Assembly (NCBI GenBank): GCA_947472735.1
Contig: CANJBY010000022.1
Coordinates: forward strand, 1 to 33,052
Direction of reading: 5' to 3'
Length of the DNA: 33,052 nt
Origin: Sphingomonadaceae bacterium
GTDB lineage: Bacteria; Pseudomonadota; Alphaproteobacteria; Sphingomonadales; Sphingomonadaceae
Each line of letters opens with the position of its first letter. The stretch's first letter is position 1. Below the pieces are notes generated by a model, which was not told the origin of the DNA, made no database searches, and saw only the letters and a list, made by a program, of their open reading frames with translations. A program made the position numbers and the translations under genes. Shown here piece after piece: positions 7,092-16,365 of the stretch.

Positions 7092-10085
7092 ATGACCGAG
7101 CAGCGCGACTACCGTAGCACCGTCTTCCTGCCGAAGACCGATTTCCCGATGAAGGCCGGCCTCCCCCAGAAGGAGCCGGGCATCCTCGCGCGCTGGCAGG
7201 CCGAGGGGCTGTACGAAAAGCTCCGCGCCGCCCGTGCGGGCCGCGAGAAGTTTATCCTCCACGATGGCCCGCCCTATGCCAATGGCGACATGCACATCGG
7301 CCATGCGCTCAACCATATCCTCAAGGACATGGTGGTCCGCACCCATAGCCTGCTGGGCAGGGACGCCCCCTATGTGCCCGGATGGGATTGCCACGGCCTG
7401 CCGATCGAGTGGAAGGTCGAGGAGCAATACCGCAAGAAGAAGCTCGACAAGGATCAGGTCGATCCGGTCGAATTCCGCGCCGAGTGCCGCGCCTATGCGC
7501 AGGGCTGGGTCGATACCCAGCGCGAGCAGCTCAAGCGGCTCGGCATCAATGGCGACTGGGACCATCCCTATCTGACCATGGACCCCGAGGCCGAAGGCAC
7601 CATCGTTTCGGAGCTGCTGAAGTTCGCAGAGAGCGGCCAGCTTTATCGCGGGGCCAAGCCGGTGATGTGGTCCCCGGTCGAGAAGACCGCGCTGGCCGAG
7701 GCCGAGGTCGAGTATGAAGATATTGTCTCGACGCAGATCGACGTGGCGTTCGAGATTGAGTGCGCTCCGAATTGTCCGGCATTGCAGGACTTGATGTCTT
7801 GGACGCCGGTGAGGGCCGTGATCTGGACAACAACGCCGTGGACGATCCCGGTAAACCAGGCGCTCGCATACAGCGAAACTGTCGACTACATCGTGGTATA
7901 TTTGAACGGGACCACAAATGGTGCCGTCGAAGGGTTCTTCGGCGGATTCTATCTCGTAGCCGCCGACCTACTCGATGCATTTTGTAGCCGCGTCAGGGTG
8001 GCACATCAAGCCGCAGGCGTCCCGGAAATCGGCGTGCCCGATCTGACAATTGAAGTGAAGGCGCAATTCAAAGGCTCCGACCTCGCCGGGGCCATCGCCA
8101 TCCATCCGATGCACCATCTCGGTGGGTTCTTTGCCAAGCCCCGCCCCTTCCTGCCCGGCGATTTCGTCACCACCGACAGCGGCACCGGCCTCGTCCATAT
8201 GTCCCCCGATCACGGCGAGGATGACTTCGCGCTGTGCAAGGCGCATGGGATCGATCCAGTCTTCGCGGTGGAAGGCGACGGCAAGTATCGCGCCGACTGG
8301 CTCTGGCTGGGCGGGCAGGGCAGCGTCATCAATCCCAAGTTCAACGCCCCCGACGGCCCGATCTGCGAGGCCTTGCGCGAAAGCGGCGGATTGCTGGCGG
8401 CTTCGGCGGATTACAAGCACTCCTACCCGCATTCGTGGCGTTCCAAGGCCAAGGTGATCTATCGCTGCACCCCGCAGTGGTTCGTGCCGATGGACAAGGA
8501 ACTGGCCGACCGCGAGGACATTGCGCTTTGTGAGCACGAAGTTGCGGCGCGAGCGGAATTGCGTGCCCTTCGACAAGCTCAGGGTGAGCGGAGTCAGGAA
8601 GGTTCCATCAATTCCGCTCAGGCTGAGCTTGTCGAAGCCCCCGCCGGCCGGACTCTGCGGGAAACCGCCCTCAAGGCCATCACCGACACCCGCTGGGTCC
8701 CCGAAAAGGGCGAGAACCGCATCCGCTCGATGGTCGAAGGCCGGCCCGACTGGGTGCTCAGCCGCCAGCGCGCCTGGGGCGTGCCGATCACGCTGTTCGT
8801 GCGCAAGGGCACTAACCAGTATCTCAGCGACCCGGCGGTCAACGCCCGGATCGTCGCGGCGGTGCGCGCGGGCGGAGTCGACGCCTGGAGCGAGGCGCGG
8901 GCGCAGGAGTATCTCGGGCCGGACTACAAGACCGAGGATTTCGAGCGCGTCACCGACATTCTCGACGTGTGGTTCGACAGCGGCTGCACTCACGTGTTCA
9001 CGCTGGAAAGCGGGCGCTGGCCGGCGCTTTCATGGCCCGCCGATCTCTACCTCGAAGGCTCTGACCAGCATCGCGGCTGGTTCCAGTCGAGCTTGCTCGA
9101 AAGCTGCGGCACTCGGGGCCGCGCGCCTTACAAGGCGGTGCTGACCCACGGCTTCACCATGGACCAGAAGGGCATGAAAATGTCCAAGAGCCTCGGCAAC
9201 ACCATCGACCCGCTCAAGGTGATGGAGACCAACGGCGCGGACATCATCCGGCTGTGGGCGCTCTCGGTCGATTACACCGAAGACCACCGCATCGGCGACG
9301 AGATCCTCAAGGGCGTGGCCGACCAGTACCGCAAGCTGCGCAACACCTTCCGCTACCTGCTGGGCGCGCTGGAAGGCTTCAGCGAGGCCGAACGCGTCGA
9401 TGTAGCCGAGATGCCAGAGCTGGAGCGCTATGTGTTGGCGCTGCTGGCCAAGCTCGATGGCACGCTGCGGCAGGCGGTCGATGATTTCGACTACAACACC
9501 TACGTCCGCGCGCTGACCGACTTCTGCAACGAGGACCTCTCGGCCTTCTTCTTCGATATCCGCAAGGACAGCCTCTATTGCGACGCTCCTACCGATCCCA
9601 AGCGGATGGCCTGCCGCACCGTGCTCGACACGCTGTTCCACGCTCTGGTGCGCTACGCCGCGCCGGTGCTGGTGTTCACGGCGGAAGAGGTCTGGGGGAC
9701 GCGTTTTCCTGAGGACGGGAGCGTGCATTTGCTGGAGTGGCCGGTCGTGCCGGACATTTCCGGTTCCGATGAGAATTGGGACATCCTTCGAGCCGTGCGC
9801 GAGACGGTCTCTGGCGAAATCGAACCGATGCGCCGAGACAAAATTATCGGGTCCAGCCTTGAGGCTGAGGTAATAATCGCACGGCCGCCAACCTCGATGA
9901 CGGAAGCTGATCTGGCTGAACTGTTTATCGTGTCTTCGGTCGCCTTCGGTGACGCACCACTAGTCACCCGCACCACCCACCACAAATGCGGGCGCTGCTG
10001 GCGGCACCTCCCCGAGGTCACCGAGGACGGCGCGCTTTGTTCACGTTGCGATCAGGTGGTCGGGGCCATGGACGGCGCGGCATGA
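7092..10085 (+). CDS. ileS: Isoleucyl-tRNA synthetase with an in-frame repeat insertion
   Basis: Charges tRNA-Ile and edits misactivated valine. HIGH is at residues 68-71 and KMSKS at 696-700; the editing-domain motif WTTTPWTIP, the core RPDWVLSRQRAWGVP and a C-terminal zinc site CGRCW (966-970) with a later CSRC are present. The length of 997 is larger than usual. Residues of about 480-517 form an extra low-complexity segment before RTLRETAL, coded partly by a palindromic repeat (8568-8637). Two stretches, about 7740-8100 and 9735-9965, use noticeably more A/T-rich codons than the rest. The frame is intact, so the enzyme is probably functional. ATG 7092 follows ribF by 50 bp; the stop overlaps lspA as ATGA. 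Confidence 0.96.
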   Translation: MTEQRDYRSTVFLPKTDFPMKAGLPQKEPGILARWQAEGLYEKLRAARAGREKFILHDGPPYANGDMHIGHALNHILKDMVVRTHSLLGRDAPYVPGWDCHGLPIEWKVEEQYRKKKLDKDQVDPVEFRAECRAYAQGWVDTQREQLKRLGINGDWDHPYLTMDPEAEGTIVSELLKFAESGQLYRGAKPVMWSPVEKTALAEAEVEYEDIVSTQIDVAFEIECAPNCPALQDLMSWTPVRAVIWTTTPWTIPVNQALAYSETVDYIVVYLNGTTNGAVEGFFGGFYLVAADLLDAFCSRVRVAHQAAGVPEIGVPDLTIEVKAQFKGSDLAGAIAIHPMHHLGGFFAKPRPFLPGDFVTTDSGTGLVHMSPDHGEDDFALCKAHGIDPVFAVEGDGKYRADWLWLGGQGSVINPKFNAPDGPICEALRESGGLLAASADYKHSYPHSWRSKAKVIYRCTPQWFVPMDKELADREDIALCEHEVAARAELRALRQAQGERSQEGSINSAQAELVEAPAGRTLRETALKAITDTRWVPEKGENRIRSMVEGRPDWVLSRQRAWGVPITLFVRKGTNQYLSDPAVNARIVAAVRAGGVDAWSEARAQEYLGPDYKTEDFERVTDILDVWFDSGCTHVFTLESGRWPALSWPADLYLEGSDQHRGWFQSSLLESCGTRGRAPYKAVLTHGFTMDQKGMKMSKSLGNTIDPLKVMETNGADIIRLWALSVDYTEDHRIGDEILKGVADQYRKLRNTFRYLLGALEGFSEAERVDVAEMPELERYVLALLAKLDGTLRQAVDDFDYNTYVRALTDFCNEDLSAFFFDIRKDSLYCDAPTDPKRMACRTVLDTLFHALVRYAAPVLVFTAEEVWGTRFPEDGSVHLLEWPVVPDISGSDENWDILRAVRETVSGEIEPMRRDKIIGSSLEAEVIIARPPTSMTEADLAELFIVSSVAFGDAPLVTRTTHHKCGRCWRHLPEVTEDGALCSRCDQVVGAMDGAA
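8568..8637. repeat. Palindromic REP-like repeat inside ileS
   Basis: Two 25-nt arms, 8568-8592 and 8613-8637, are inverted copies matching at 23 of 25 positions, separated by 20 nt. The outer part reads CTTCGACAAGCTCAG on one strand, and its complement ends the element. Motifs of this type (CTTCGACA-GCTCAG-nnnnGAGCGG) are abundant dispersed palindromes in sphingomonads and other proteobacteria, normally between genes. Here the copy is translated as residues of about 493-516 of IleRS, including QAQGER and AQAELVEA. Confidence 0.85.
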
Positions 10086-10612
10086 GCGCAATCCTTCGCA
10101 ACCGCATTTTCGGCCTGGTCCTCGCCGCGGCGATCTTCCTGGTCGATCAGTGGCTCAAGTTCCAGGTGCAGTGGACCTGGGAACTGCCGCAGCGCGGGGT
10201 GATTGACCTGCTGTCGTTCTTTGACTTGCGCTGGACCGAGAACCGCGGCGTTTCGCTTGGCCTGCTGACGGCGGAATCGATGGAGATGCGCTGGGGACTG
10301 GTAGCCTTGACCGCGGCCATCGCCATCACCGTGTTCATCTGGCTGCTGCGCGAGAAGCTGCTGGGCGATATCCTGCCACTGGCCATGGTGCTGGGCGGGG
10401 CGATGGGCAACATCCGCGACCGGGCCAAACTGGGCTACGTGATCGATTATGCCGACTTCCACATCGGCGAGTTCCGCCCTTTTCTGATCTTCAATCTGGC
10501 CGACGCCGCGATCACGATCGGCGTGGTGATTATTCTTGCCCGTTCCTTCCTTTCGCGCGAAAAGCGCGAGCCACAGGCGCCTGCTGCGGCAGATGCCGCC
10601 CCGGAGAGTTGA
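10082..10612 (+). CDS. lspA: Signal peptidase II (prolipoprotein signal peptidase)
   Basis: An inner-membrane aspartyl protease that removes signal peptides from lipid-modified prolipoproteins. The 176-residue product has four membrane segments; LVDQWLKF is the first conserved block, the catalytic aspartates are in GNIRDRAKLGYVIDYADFH and FNLADAAITIG. Arg replaces the usual hydrophobic residue in GNxxDR, which is unlikely to matter. The frame extends upstream inside ileS, but ATG 10082, overlapping the ileS stop as ATGA, fits the family's N-terminus. Its neighbour is itself a lipoprotein, a likely substrate. Confidence 0.95.
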   Translation: MSAILRNRIFGLVLAAAIFLVDQWLKFQVQWTWELPQRGVIDLLSFFDLRWTENRGVSLGLLTAESMEMRWGLVALTAAIAITVFIWLLREKLLGDILPLAMVLGGAMGNIRDRAKLGYVIDYADFHIGEFRPFLIFNLADAAITIGVVIILARSFLSREKREPQAPAAADAAPES

Positions 10613-10616
10613 TACC

Positions 10617-11030
10617 ATGCGCAATGCCACCGCCCTTGCCCTTCTTATCGCCGGTTCGGCCCTGATTTCGGGCTGCGGCGCCGGCAGCGGGCTGGTCCAT
10701 CGCGACCGCCCGGACGAGATGGCCGTGCAGCGTCAGGCGCCGCTCGTGGTTCCGCCCGATTTCGCCCTGACCCCGCCCGCGCCCGGCGCCCCTCGCCCGA
10801 ATGATCGCACGACCCAGCAGCAAGCGCTCGACGCCCTGTTCGGCGGCCCCGCTCCGCGCAGCGACGTCGAACGCTCGACCGGGCAGCGCGCCGGCACCCC
10901 GGCAGTCAGCATCCGCTCGACCGTGGGCGATCCCGCGACCAACACCGTCGCCAAGGGTGACGTGACGCGCGACATCCTGGCCGCCCCGCAAGGCGATGGC
11001 CGCGAGGCGCAGGCCCAGGCTGGCAGCTGA
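10617..11030 (+). CDS. DUF3035-type lipoprotein
   Basis: A 137-residue predicted lipoprotein: basic N-terminus, hydrophobic run, lipobox I-S-G-C at residues 18-21. The mature part contains HRDRPDEMAV and QAPLVVPPDFALTPP, the signature of the DUF3035 family found after lspA in alphaproteobacteria, where it is annotated as beta-barrel assembly related; that role is not demonstrable here. The remainder is Pro/Ala-rich and probably disordered. The ribosome site GGAGAG (10602-10607) supports ATG 10617, 4 bp after lspA. It ends the long plus-strand operon. Confidence 0.85.
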   Translation: MRNATALALLIAGSALISGCGAGSGLVHRDRPDEMAVQRQAPLVVPPDFALTPPAPGAPRPNDRTTQQQALDALFGGPAPRSDVERSTGQRAGTPAVSIRSTVGDPATNTVAKGDVTRDILAAPQGDGREAQAQAGS

Positions 11031-11073
11031 TCGAGCGATAATGTGAGATGGGTCGGCCGGAATCGCGGCCGGG

Positions 11074-12390
11074 CTATTCCATGTTTCCGGGCGGCAGATC
11101 GGCCTGGCTGACGAGCAGCTTGTCGATCTTCAGTCCGTCCATGTCGACCACCTCAAACCGCCAGCCCTGGTGGTGAAAATGCTCACCCTCCTTGGGCATG
11201 CGCCGCAGCACAGATAGGGCGAAGCCAGCAGCGGTGGCGTAATCCCGGTCGGTCGGCAGTTCGATCCCGAGGCGGCCGGCGAGCGCGTCGGCGGGCAATG
11301 CTCCCGCCACCAGCAGCGATCCATCCTCGCGCACGACGACCATCGGCTCGTCGCCCTCGTCCTGATGGCTGGCGAAGCTGCCGACGATCGCGGTCAGCAA
11401 GTCGGCCGGGGTGACCACCCCTTCGAGGTGGCCGTATTCGTCATGGACCAGCGCCATCGAGACGTCGGACTGCTGGAGAATGCGCAGCGCATCCATCGCG
11501 TCCAGCTGATCAGGGATGACTTCGGCCTTCTTCATCAGCCGGCCAAGCTGCAGCCGCTTGCCGGCGAGCAGCACGGCCTGCACGTCCCTGACCCTGACTA
11601 CACCAACGATATTGTCCGGCGCACCATCGGCCACGGGCAGCAGCGAGTGCGGCGAATCCTTGATCGCGGCGCGGATTTCGTCCTCACTGGCGCGGCGTTC
11701 GACCCAGTCGATCTCGGTGCGCGGGGTCATCAGTTCGCGCACCGGCCGGTCCGCCAGACGCATGATGCCGGTCATGATCTGGCGTTCGTCCTCCTCGATC
11801 ACGCCGGAGCGCGTCGCCTCGGCGAACAGCATGTGCAGTTCTTCCGCCGTAACCTGCGATTCGCCCGCCTTGCGCATGCCGAGCAAGGTGAGGAAGAAGG
11901 ACGAGGAGCGGTTGAGCAGCCAGACCATCGGTGCGGTAATGCGGGCCAGCATCGCCATCGGCTTGGCCGCGAGCATGGCAATTGCTTCGGCATGGCGCAG
12001 CGCCACCTGCTTGGGCACGAGCTCTCCGGCGACCAGGCTGACATACGTGGTGAGCACAATGACCACTGCGAATCCGGCATCGTCGGCATAAACCGGTGGC
12101 ACGCCAAGCGCGACCAGACGTTCGCCCGTCGGTCCGCCCAGGCTTGCCCCTGAATAGGCGCCGGCGATGATTCCGATCAGGGTGATCCCGGCCTGCACGG
12201 TCGAGAGAAAACGCCCCGGGTCCGAGGCCAGCTCCAGCGCCACCGTGGCGCCCGCGCTACCCCGCTCTGCCGCCACTTTGAGCCGCCCCGGGCGCGACGA
12301 GACAATGGCCAGCTCGGACATGGCGAACAAACCATTGAGCAGCACCAGGCCGAGAATGATGAACAGGTCAGACCAGGGAAACGGAGTCAC
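11074..12390 (-). CDS. HlyC/CorC (CNNM-type) membrane protein with CBS pair
   Basis: A 438-residue protein of the CorC/CNNM family, linked to Mg2+/Co2+ transport or export. The N-terminal DUF21 membrane domain (about 1-190) contains LFAMSELAIVSSR and ELVPKQVALRHAE; a cytoplasmic CBS-domain pair follows (about 215-335, starting MTPRTEIDWV and including MALVHDEYGHLEGVVTPADLL), and a C-terminal CorC_HlyC domain (about 350-430) ends the protein. The 'haemolysin' label of such genes is historical. It converges with the lipoprotein gene, separated by 43 bp, and diverges from the OmpA-like gene. Confidence 0.92.
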   Translation of the reverse strand: MTPFPWSDLFIILGLVLLNGLFAMSELAIVSSRPGRLKVAAERGSAGATVALELASDPGRFLSTVQAGITLIGIIAGAYSGASLGGPTGERLVALGVPPVYADDAGFAVVIVLTTYVSLVAGELVPKQVALRHAEAIAMLAAKPMAMLARITAPMVWLLNRSSSFFLTLLGMRKAGESQVTAEELHMLFAEATRSGVIEEDERQIMTGIMRLADRPVRELMTPRTEIDWVERRASEDEIRAAIKDSPHSLLPVADGAPDNIVGVVRVRDVQAVLLAGKRLQLGRLMKKAEVIPDQLDAMDALRILQQSDVSMALVHDEYGHLEGVVTPADLLTAIVGSFASHQDEGDEPMVVVREDGSLLVAGALPADALAGRLGIELPTDRDYATAAGFALSVLRRMPKEGEHFHHQGWRFEVVDMDGLKIDKLLVSQADLPPGNME

Positions 12391-12545
12391 TTGGCTGCGC
12401 TAGCAGAAATTCAGCGGCATTCGAAGCAGCGTGATACAAAAGCTAACATAGGCTGTACGTTGACAAATACCCGGTCCACCTTCCATTCATCTTTGCAGGC
12501 AGAGAGATCGTCCAACCCGATGAACTTCCACGGAAAGGCAAATCC

Positions 12546-13244
12546 ATGAAAACGCCCCGCCTCATCGTCTCGAGCTTCGCAGCATTCTCGCTGGTCGCCG
12601 TTTCGGCCTGCGTCACTGATCCCAACACCGGCGAGAAGAAAGTCTCGCGCACCGCAATCGGCGGCGCCGGCGGCGCCATAGCCGGCATGTTGCTGGGTGG
12701 GCTGATCGGCGGCAAGACCGGCCGTATTGTCGGTGCCGGTCTGGGCGGCGTGGCCGGCGGTGTCGTCGGCTATCAGATGGACAAGCAGATTCGCGAGCTC
12801 AAGGAAAAGACCGAAGGCAGCGGCGTTGACGTGAGCCAGACCCCGGACGGCAAGGCGATCCTCGTCAACCTGCCGGATGGCGTCACGTTCGATGTCGCGA
12901 GCTATACGCTCAAGCCGCAATTCCGCACCACGCTCGAGCAGATCGCGACCAGCCTCAACCAGTATCCCAACAGTCTGATCGACGTGTACGGCCACACCGA
13001 TTCGACCGGTTCCGACATCTACAACCAGACCCTGTCGGAAAACCGCGCCAGCACGGTGGGCAACTACCTGTCGACTCACGGGGTCGCGGCGTCGCGCATT
13101 CGCACGCAGGGTTTCGGTGAAACCATGCCGATCGGCAGCAACGATACCGAAGATGGCCGCGCCAAGAACCGTCGGGTCGAGATCAAGATCGTCCCGATCA
13201 CGCAGGAAGAAGTGCAGGCCGCCCGTTCCGGCGGGGCGCAGTAA
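12546..13244 (+). CDS. OmpA-family glycine-zipper lipoprotein
   Basis: A 232-residue outer-membrane lipoprotein. The signal peptide ends at lipobox V-S-A-C with Cys22; a glycine-zipper segment follows at about 38-76 (GGAGGAIAGMLLGG and GAGLGGVAGGVVG), and then an OmpA peptidoglycan-binding domain at about 108-218 with HTDSTGS and the closing GRAKNRRVEIKI. The architecture resembles YiaD/Pal-like proteins that tether the outer membrane to peptidoglycan. TTGACA at 12460-12465 is a possible -35 upstream, though no clear -10 follows. The stop lies 2 bp from the stop of the convergent cysQ-like gene. Confidence 0.93.
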   Translation: MKTPRLIVSSFAAFSLVAVSACVTDPNTGEKKVSRTAIGGAGGAIAGMLLGGLIGGKTGRIVGAGLGGVAGGVVGYQMDKQIRELKEKTEGSGVDVSQTPDGKAILVNLPDGVTFDVASYTLKPQFRTTLEQIATSLNQYPNSLIDVYGHTDSTGSDIYNQTLSENRASTVGNYLSTHGVAASRIRTQGFGETMPIGSNDTEDGRAKNRRVEIKIVPITQEEVQAARSGGAQ

Positions 13245-13246
13245 GC

Positions 13247-14031
13247 TTACTTCTGGCCCACAAGTTCGTGGGCCCGCTTGGCCAGGCGATCCACAGCAGC
13301 GCCGTGGATCGCCGGAGCCGTGACGAGGACGCCGAAGGCGCGCGGGTCGCGCTTGTTGTAATGCAGCGGCTGGCCGAAGGCGTCGGTCACGGTCGCACCG
13401 GCCTCCCGAGCGATAAGCGCAGCCGCACCCACATCCCATTCAAATCCCCAGCGCAAGGTGGCGAGGAGGTCGGCCTCATCCGCCGCCACCATCGCCATCC
13501 TGAGCGCGATCGAGTTCGGCTGGTCAACTGCAACCAGATCAGAGTCGATCGGAGTCAGCTTTTTCGCCGGCACCCGCGCACCGGGAAGCTCGCTGCGCGA
13601 ACTGGCCATCAGCGGCAAGCCGTTGCGAGAACTGCCCTGCCCCGCTTCGCCCCACCAGCTCTCACCCCGGGCCGGAGCTTCAAGCATCCCGAACAGCGGC
13701 CGTCCGGCACTGATCAGCGCCACCGAGACCGCCCAACCGCTCCGTCCGGCGATGTAGTCGCGGGTGCCGTCGATCGGATCGACAAGCCAGATCAGGCCCT
13801 CGTCAAGCCGCGCCGGCGCATCCACTGTCTCCTCCGACAACCATCCAGCCGCGGGCAACAGCGCCTCAGTTCGCGCCGGAGGAAGTCGTCGACCGCAAGG
13901 TCGGCCGAGCAGACCGGACTGCCAGGAGTTTTTTCCCATGCCTCCAGCACATGGCCGGCACCGGGCCAGGTCGCCATGGCCATGGCTCCGGCTGCGGAGA
14001 CGATTTCGGCTAGGCGGTCACGATCAATCAA
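13247..14031 (-). pseudogene. CysQ-like inositol monophosphatase family gene with a one-base frameshift
   Basis: The family hydrolyses phosphate from inositol phosphate or 3'-phosphoadenosine nucleotides (CysQ) with Mg2+. The C-terminal frame (13247 to about 13861) has the metal motifs GWLSEE, WLVDPIDGTRDY and WDVGAAALIAREAG, closest to CysQ types. The normal N-terminus, starting IDRDRLAEIVSAAG and running to DDFLRRELRR, lies in another frame (about 13862-14031). Joining the two at 13861-13863 requires one additional base, as if GCGCCTG had become GCGCTG, and then gives a continuous RRELRRLLPAAGWLSEE. No ATG is available; TTG at 14031 is the best start. Either a real recent inactivation or a sequencing error. 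Confidence 0.82.
13255..13274 (+). terminator. Hairpin after the OmpA-like gene
   Basis: GGCCCAC and GTGGGCC form a perfect 7-bp stem around a 6-nt loop, 10 bp after the OmpA-like stop codon. No T-run follows, and it overlaps the 3' coding end of the convergent phosphatase gene, so it may be an mRNA-stabilising end or a coincidence. Confidence 0.35.
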
Positions 14032-14056
14032 TCCGGCTGTCCGATCTTGCGGCTTT

Positions 14057-14075
14057 GTTGCGAATAGTTCGCAAC
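14057..14075. promoter_or_regulatory. Perfect 8-bp palindrome between the cysQ-like gene and sucC
   Basis: GTTGCGAA-TAG-TTCGCAAC is a perfect 8-bp inverted repeat with a 3-nt centre, in the 147-bp divergent intergenic region. The pattern of GCGAA/TTCGC arms around an AT centre resembles alphaproteobacterial Fur-family operators, but this is recognition by eye. It is 26 bp upstream of the phosphatase gene start and about 100 bp upstream of sucC. It could equally form a small RNA hairpin. Confidence 0.45.
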
Positions 14076-14178
14076 TGATAGGAACATTTTGTGCATCGCG
14101 CTCTTTTCATCGCGACCCGATATGCTTATGCGCCGCGCGAAGACAAGGCTTCGACCCCCACATACGGATCAGCAAACC

Positions 14179-15374
<1,196 letters not shown>

Positions 15375-15375
<1 letters not shown>

Positions 15376-15400
15376 CGCGGGGCAGCCGGCCGCCCCGCGC
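15375..15400 (+). terminator. GC-rich hairpin after sucC
   Basis: GCGCGGGGC (15375-15383) and GCCCCGCGC (15392-15400) form a perfect 9-bp stem with an 8-nt loop starting at the last base of the sucC stop codon. There is no following T-run, so it is a weak intrinsic terminator candidate, or a 3'-end stabiliser. Confidence 0.5.
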
Positions 15401-15554
15401 GCCGGCTCCCCGCCCAATCGAATGCCGATAGCCAAGAACGTATTCTGCAAGCGCATCGGCCAGCGCTATGATCTGCCCGATCCCCGCGCCAAGTTGACGC
15501 ACACGCGGCGCTTTGCGAGGGACGGGCGGAATTTAATCGCGCGGCTAAATGGAG

Positions 15555-15576
15555 TTGACGTTTCCGTAAACGGCAA
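15555..15576. promoter_or_regulatory. 22-bp imperfect palindrome upstream of etfB
   Basis: The 22 bases TTGACGTTTCC plus GTAAACGGCAA read as an inverted repeat with 18 of 22 positions symmetric, 42 bp before etfB. The core GTTTnCGnAAAC resembles operators of MerR-family LiuR-type regulators of branched-chain amino acid and fatty-acid oxidation, whose regulons commonly include etfBA. TTGACG at its left edge could also be a -35 box. The regulator gene is not in the window. Confidence 0.5.
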
Positions 15577-15618
15577 TTACCGCGCCGCTGAGTCAGCTTT
15601 GGGAAGGACCGGAACCCC

Positions 15619-16365
15619 ATGAAGATCCTCGTCCCCGTCAAGCGGGTGATCGACTACAACGTAAAGCCCCGCGTCAAGGCGGACGGCACCGGCGTAGATC
15701 TCGCCAACGTCAAGATGAGTATGAACCCTTTCGACGAGATCGCGGTCGAAGAGGCGATCCGGCTCAAGGAAAAGGGCGTGGCGACCGAGGTCGTCGTGGT
15801 CTCGATCGGCCCGGCCAAGGCTCAGGAAACCCTGCGTACCGCGCTGGCGATGGGCGCCGACCGGGCGATCCTGGTGCAGACCGAAGTAGAGGTCGAGCCG
15901 CTGGCCGTGGCCAAGATCCTCAAGGCCGTCGCCGATGAAGAGGCCCCCGGCCTCGTGATCCTCGGCAAGCAGGCAATTGACGATGACAGCAACCAGACCG
16001 GGCAGATGCTCGCCGCGCTGATGGGGCGTCCGCAAGGCACCTTCGCCAGCAAGGTCGAGGTTGCCGGAGATACCGTCAACGTCACCCGCGAAGTTGATGG
16101 CGGGCTTGAGACGGTCAGCCTCAAGATGCCAGCGGTGGTCACCACCGACTTGCGTCTCAACGAGCCGCGCTATGCCTCGCTGCCCAACATCATGAAGGCC
16201 AAGACCAAGCCGCTCGCGAACAAGACCCCGGACGATTACGGCATCGACACCACGCCGCGGCTCAAGACCCTGAAGGTCAGCGAACCGCCCGTGCGCTCGG
16301 CTGGCATAAAGGTGGCCGATGTTGACGCACTGGTCGCCAAGCTCAAGGAAGTGGGAGTCGCGTGA
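15619..16365 (+). CDS. etfB: Electron transfer flavoprotein beta subunit
   Basis: EtfB with EtfA forms the soluble FAD/AMP heterodimer that takes electrons from acyl-CoA dehydrogenases to ETF:ubiquinone oxidoreductase. The 248-residue sequence starts [16 protein letters not shown] and contains [17 protein letters not shown], the AMP-binding [18 protein letters not shown] (about 115-132) and [18 protein letters not shown], the ETF-beta signature and recognition-loop region. GGGAAGGA upstream is the ribosome site. The stop overlaps etfA as TGATG. Confidence 0.97.
   Translation: MKILVPVKRVIDYNVKPRVKADGTGVDLANVKMSMNPFDEIAVEEAIRLKEKGVATEVVVVSIGPAKAQETLRTALAMGADRAILVQTEVEVEPLAVAKILKAVADEEAPGLVILGKQAIDDDSNQTGQMLAALMGRPQGTFASKVEVAGDTVNVTREVDGGLETVSLKMPAVVTTDLRLNEPRYASLPNIMKAKTKPLANKTPDDYGIDTTPRLKTLKVSEPPVRSAGIKVADVDALVAKLKEVGVA

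Noticed and set aside
8568..8637. Palindromic arms considered as a CRISPR unit or an IS end
   Set aside because: Only two inverted arms, no spacer series and no transposase; the known dispersed REP-like type explains them.
7968..8993. A 341-codon minus-strand frame opposite ileS
   Set aside because: Antisense to essential IleRS motifs. It contains LSLSKG, the usual mistranslation of the palindromic repeat.
11054..11071. CGGCCG hairpin between the DUF3035 lipoprotein and CorC-like genes
   Set aside because: The 6-bp self-complementary arms with no T-run are expected by chance in GC-rich sequence.
12460..12489. TTGACA upstream of the OmpA-like gene as a promoter
   Set aside because: A perfect -35 hexamer, but no acceptable -10 at 16-18 bp spacing; noted in the gene entry only.
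13855..13870. Programmed -1 frameshifting in the CysQ-like gene
   Set aside because: No X-XXY-YYZ slippery heptamer or adjacent strong pseudoknot is visible; a one-base deletion is simpler.
15422..15622. A 66-codon frame between sucC and etfB
   Set aside because: It overlaps the probable operator and ribosome site of etfB and has no protein-like features.
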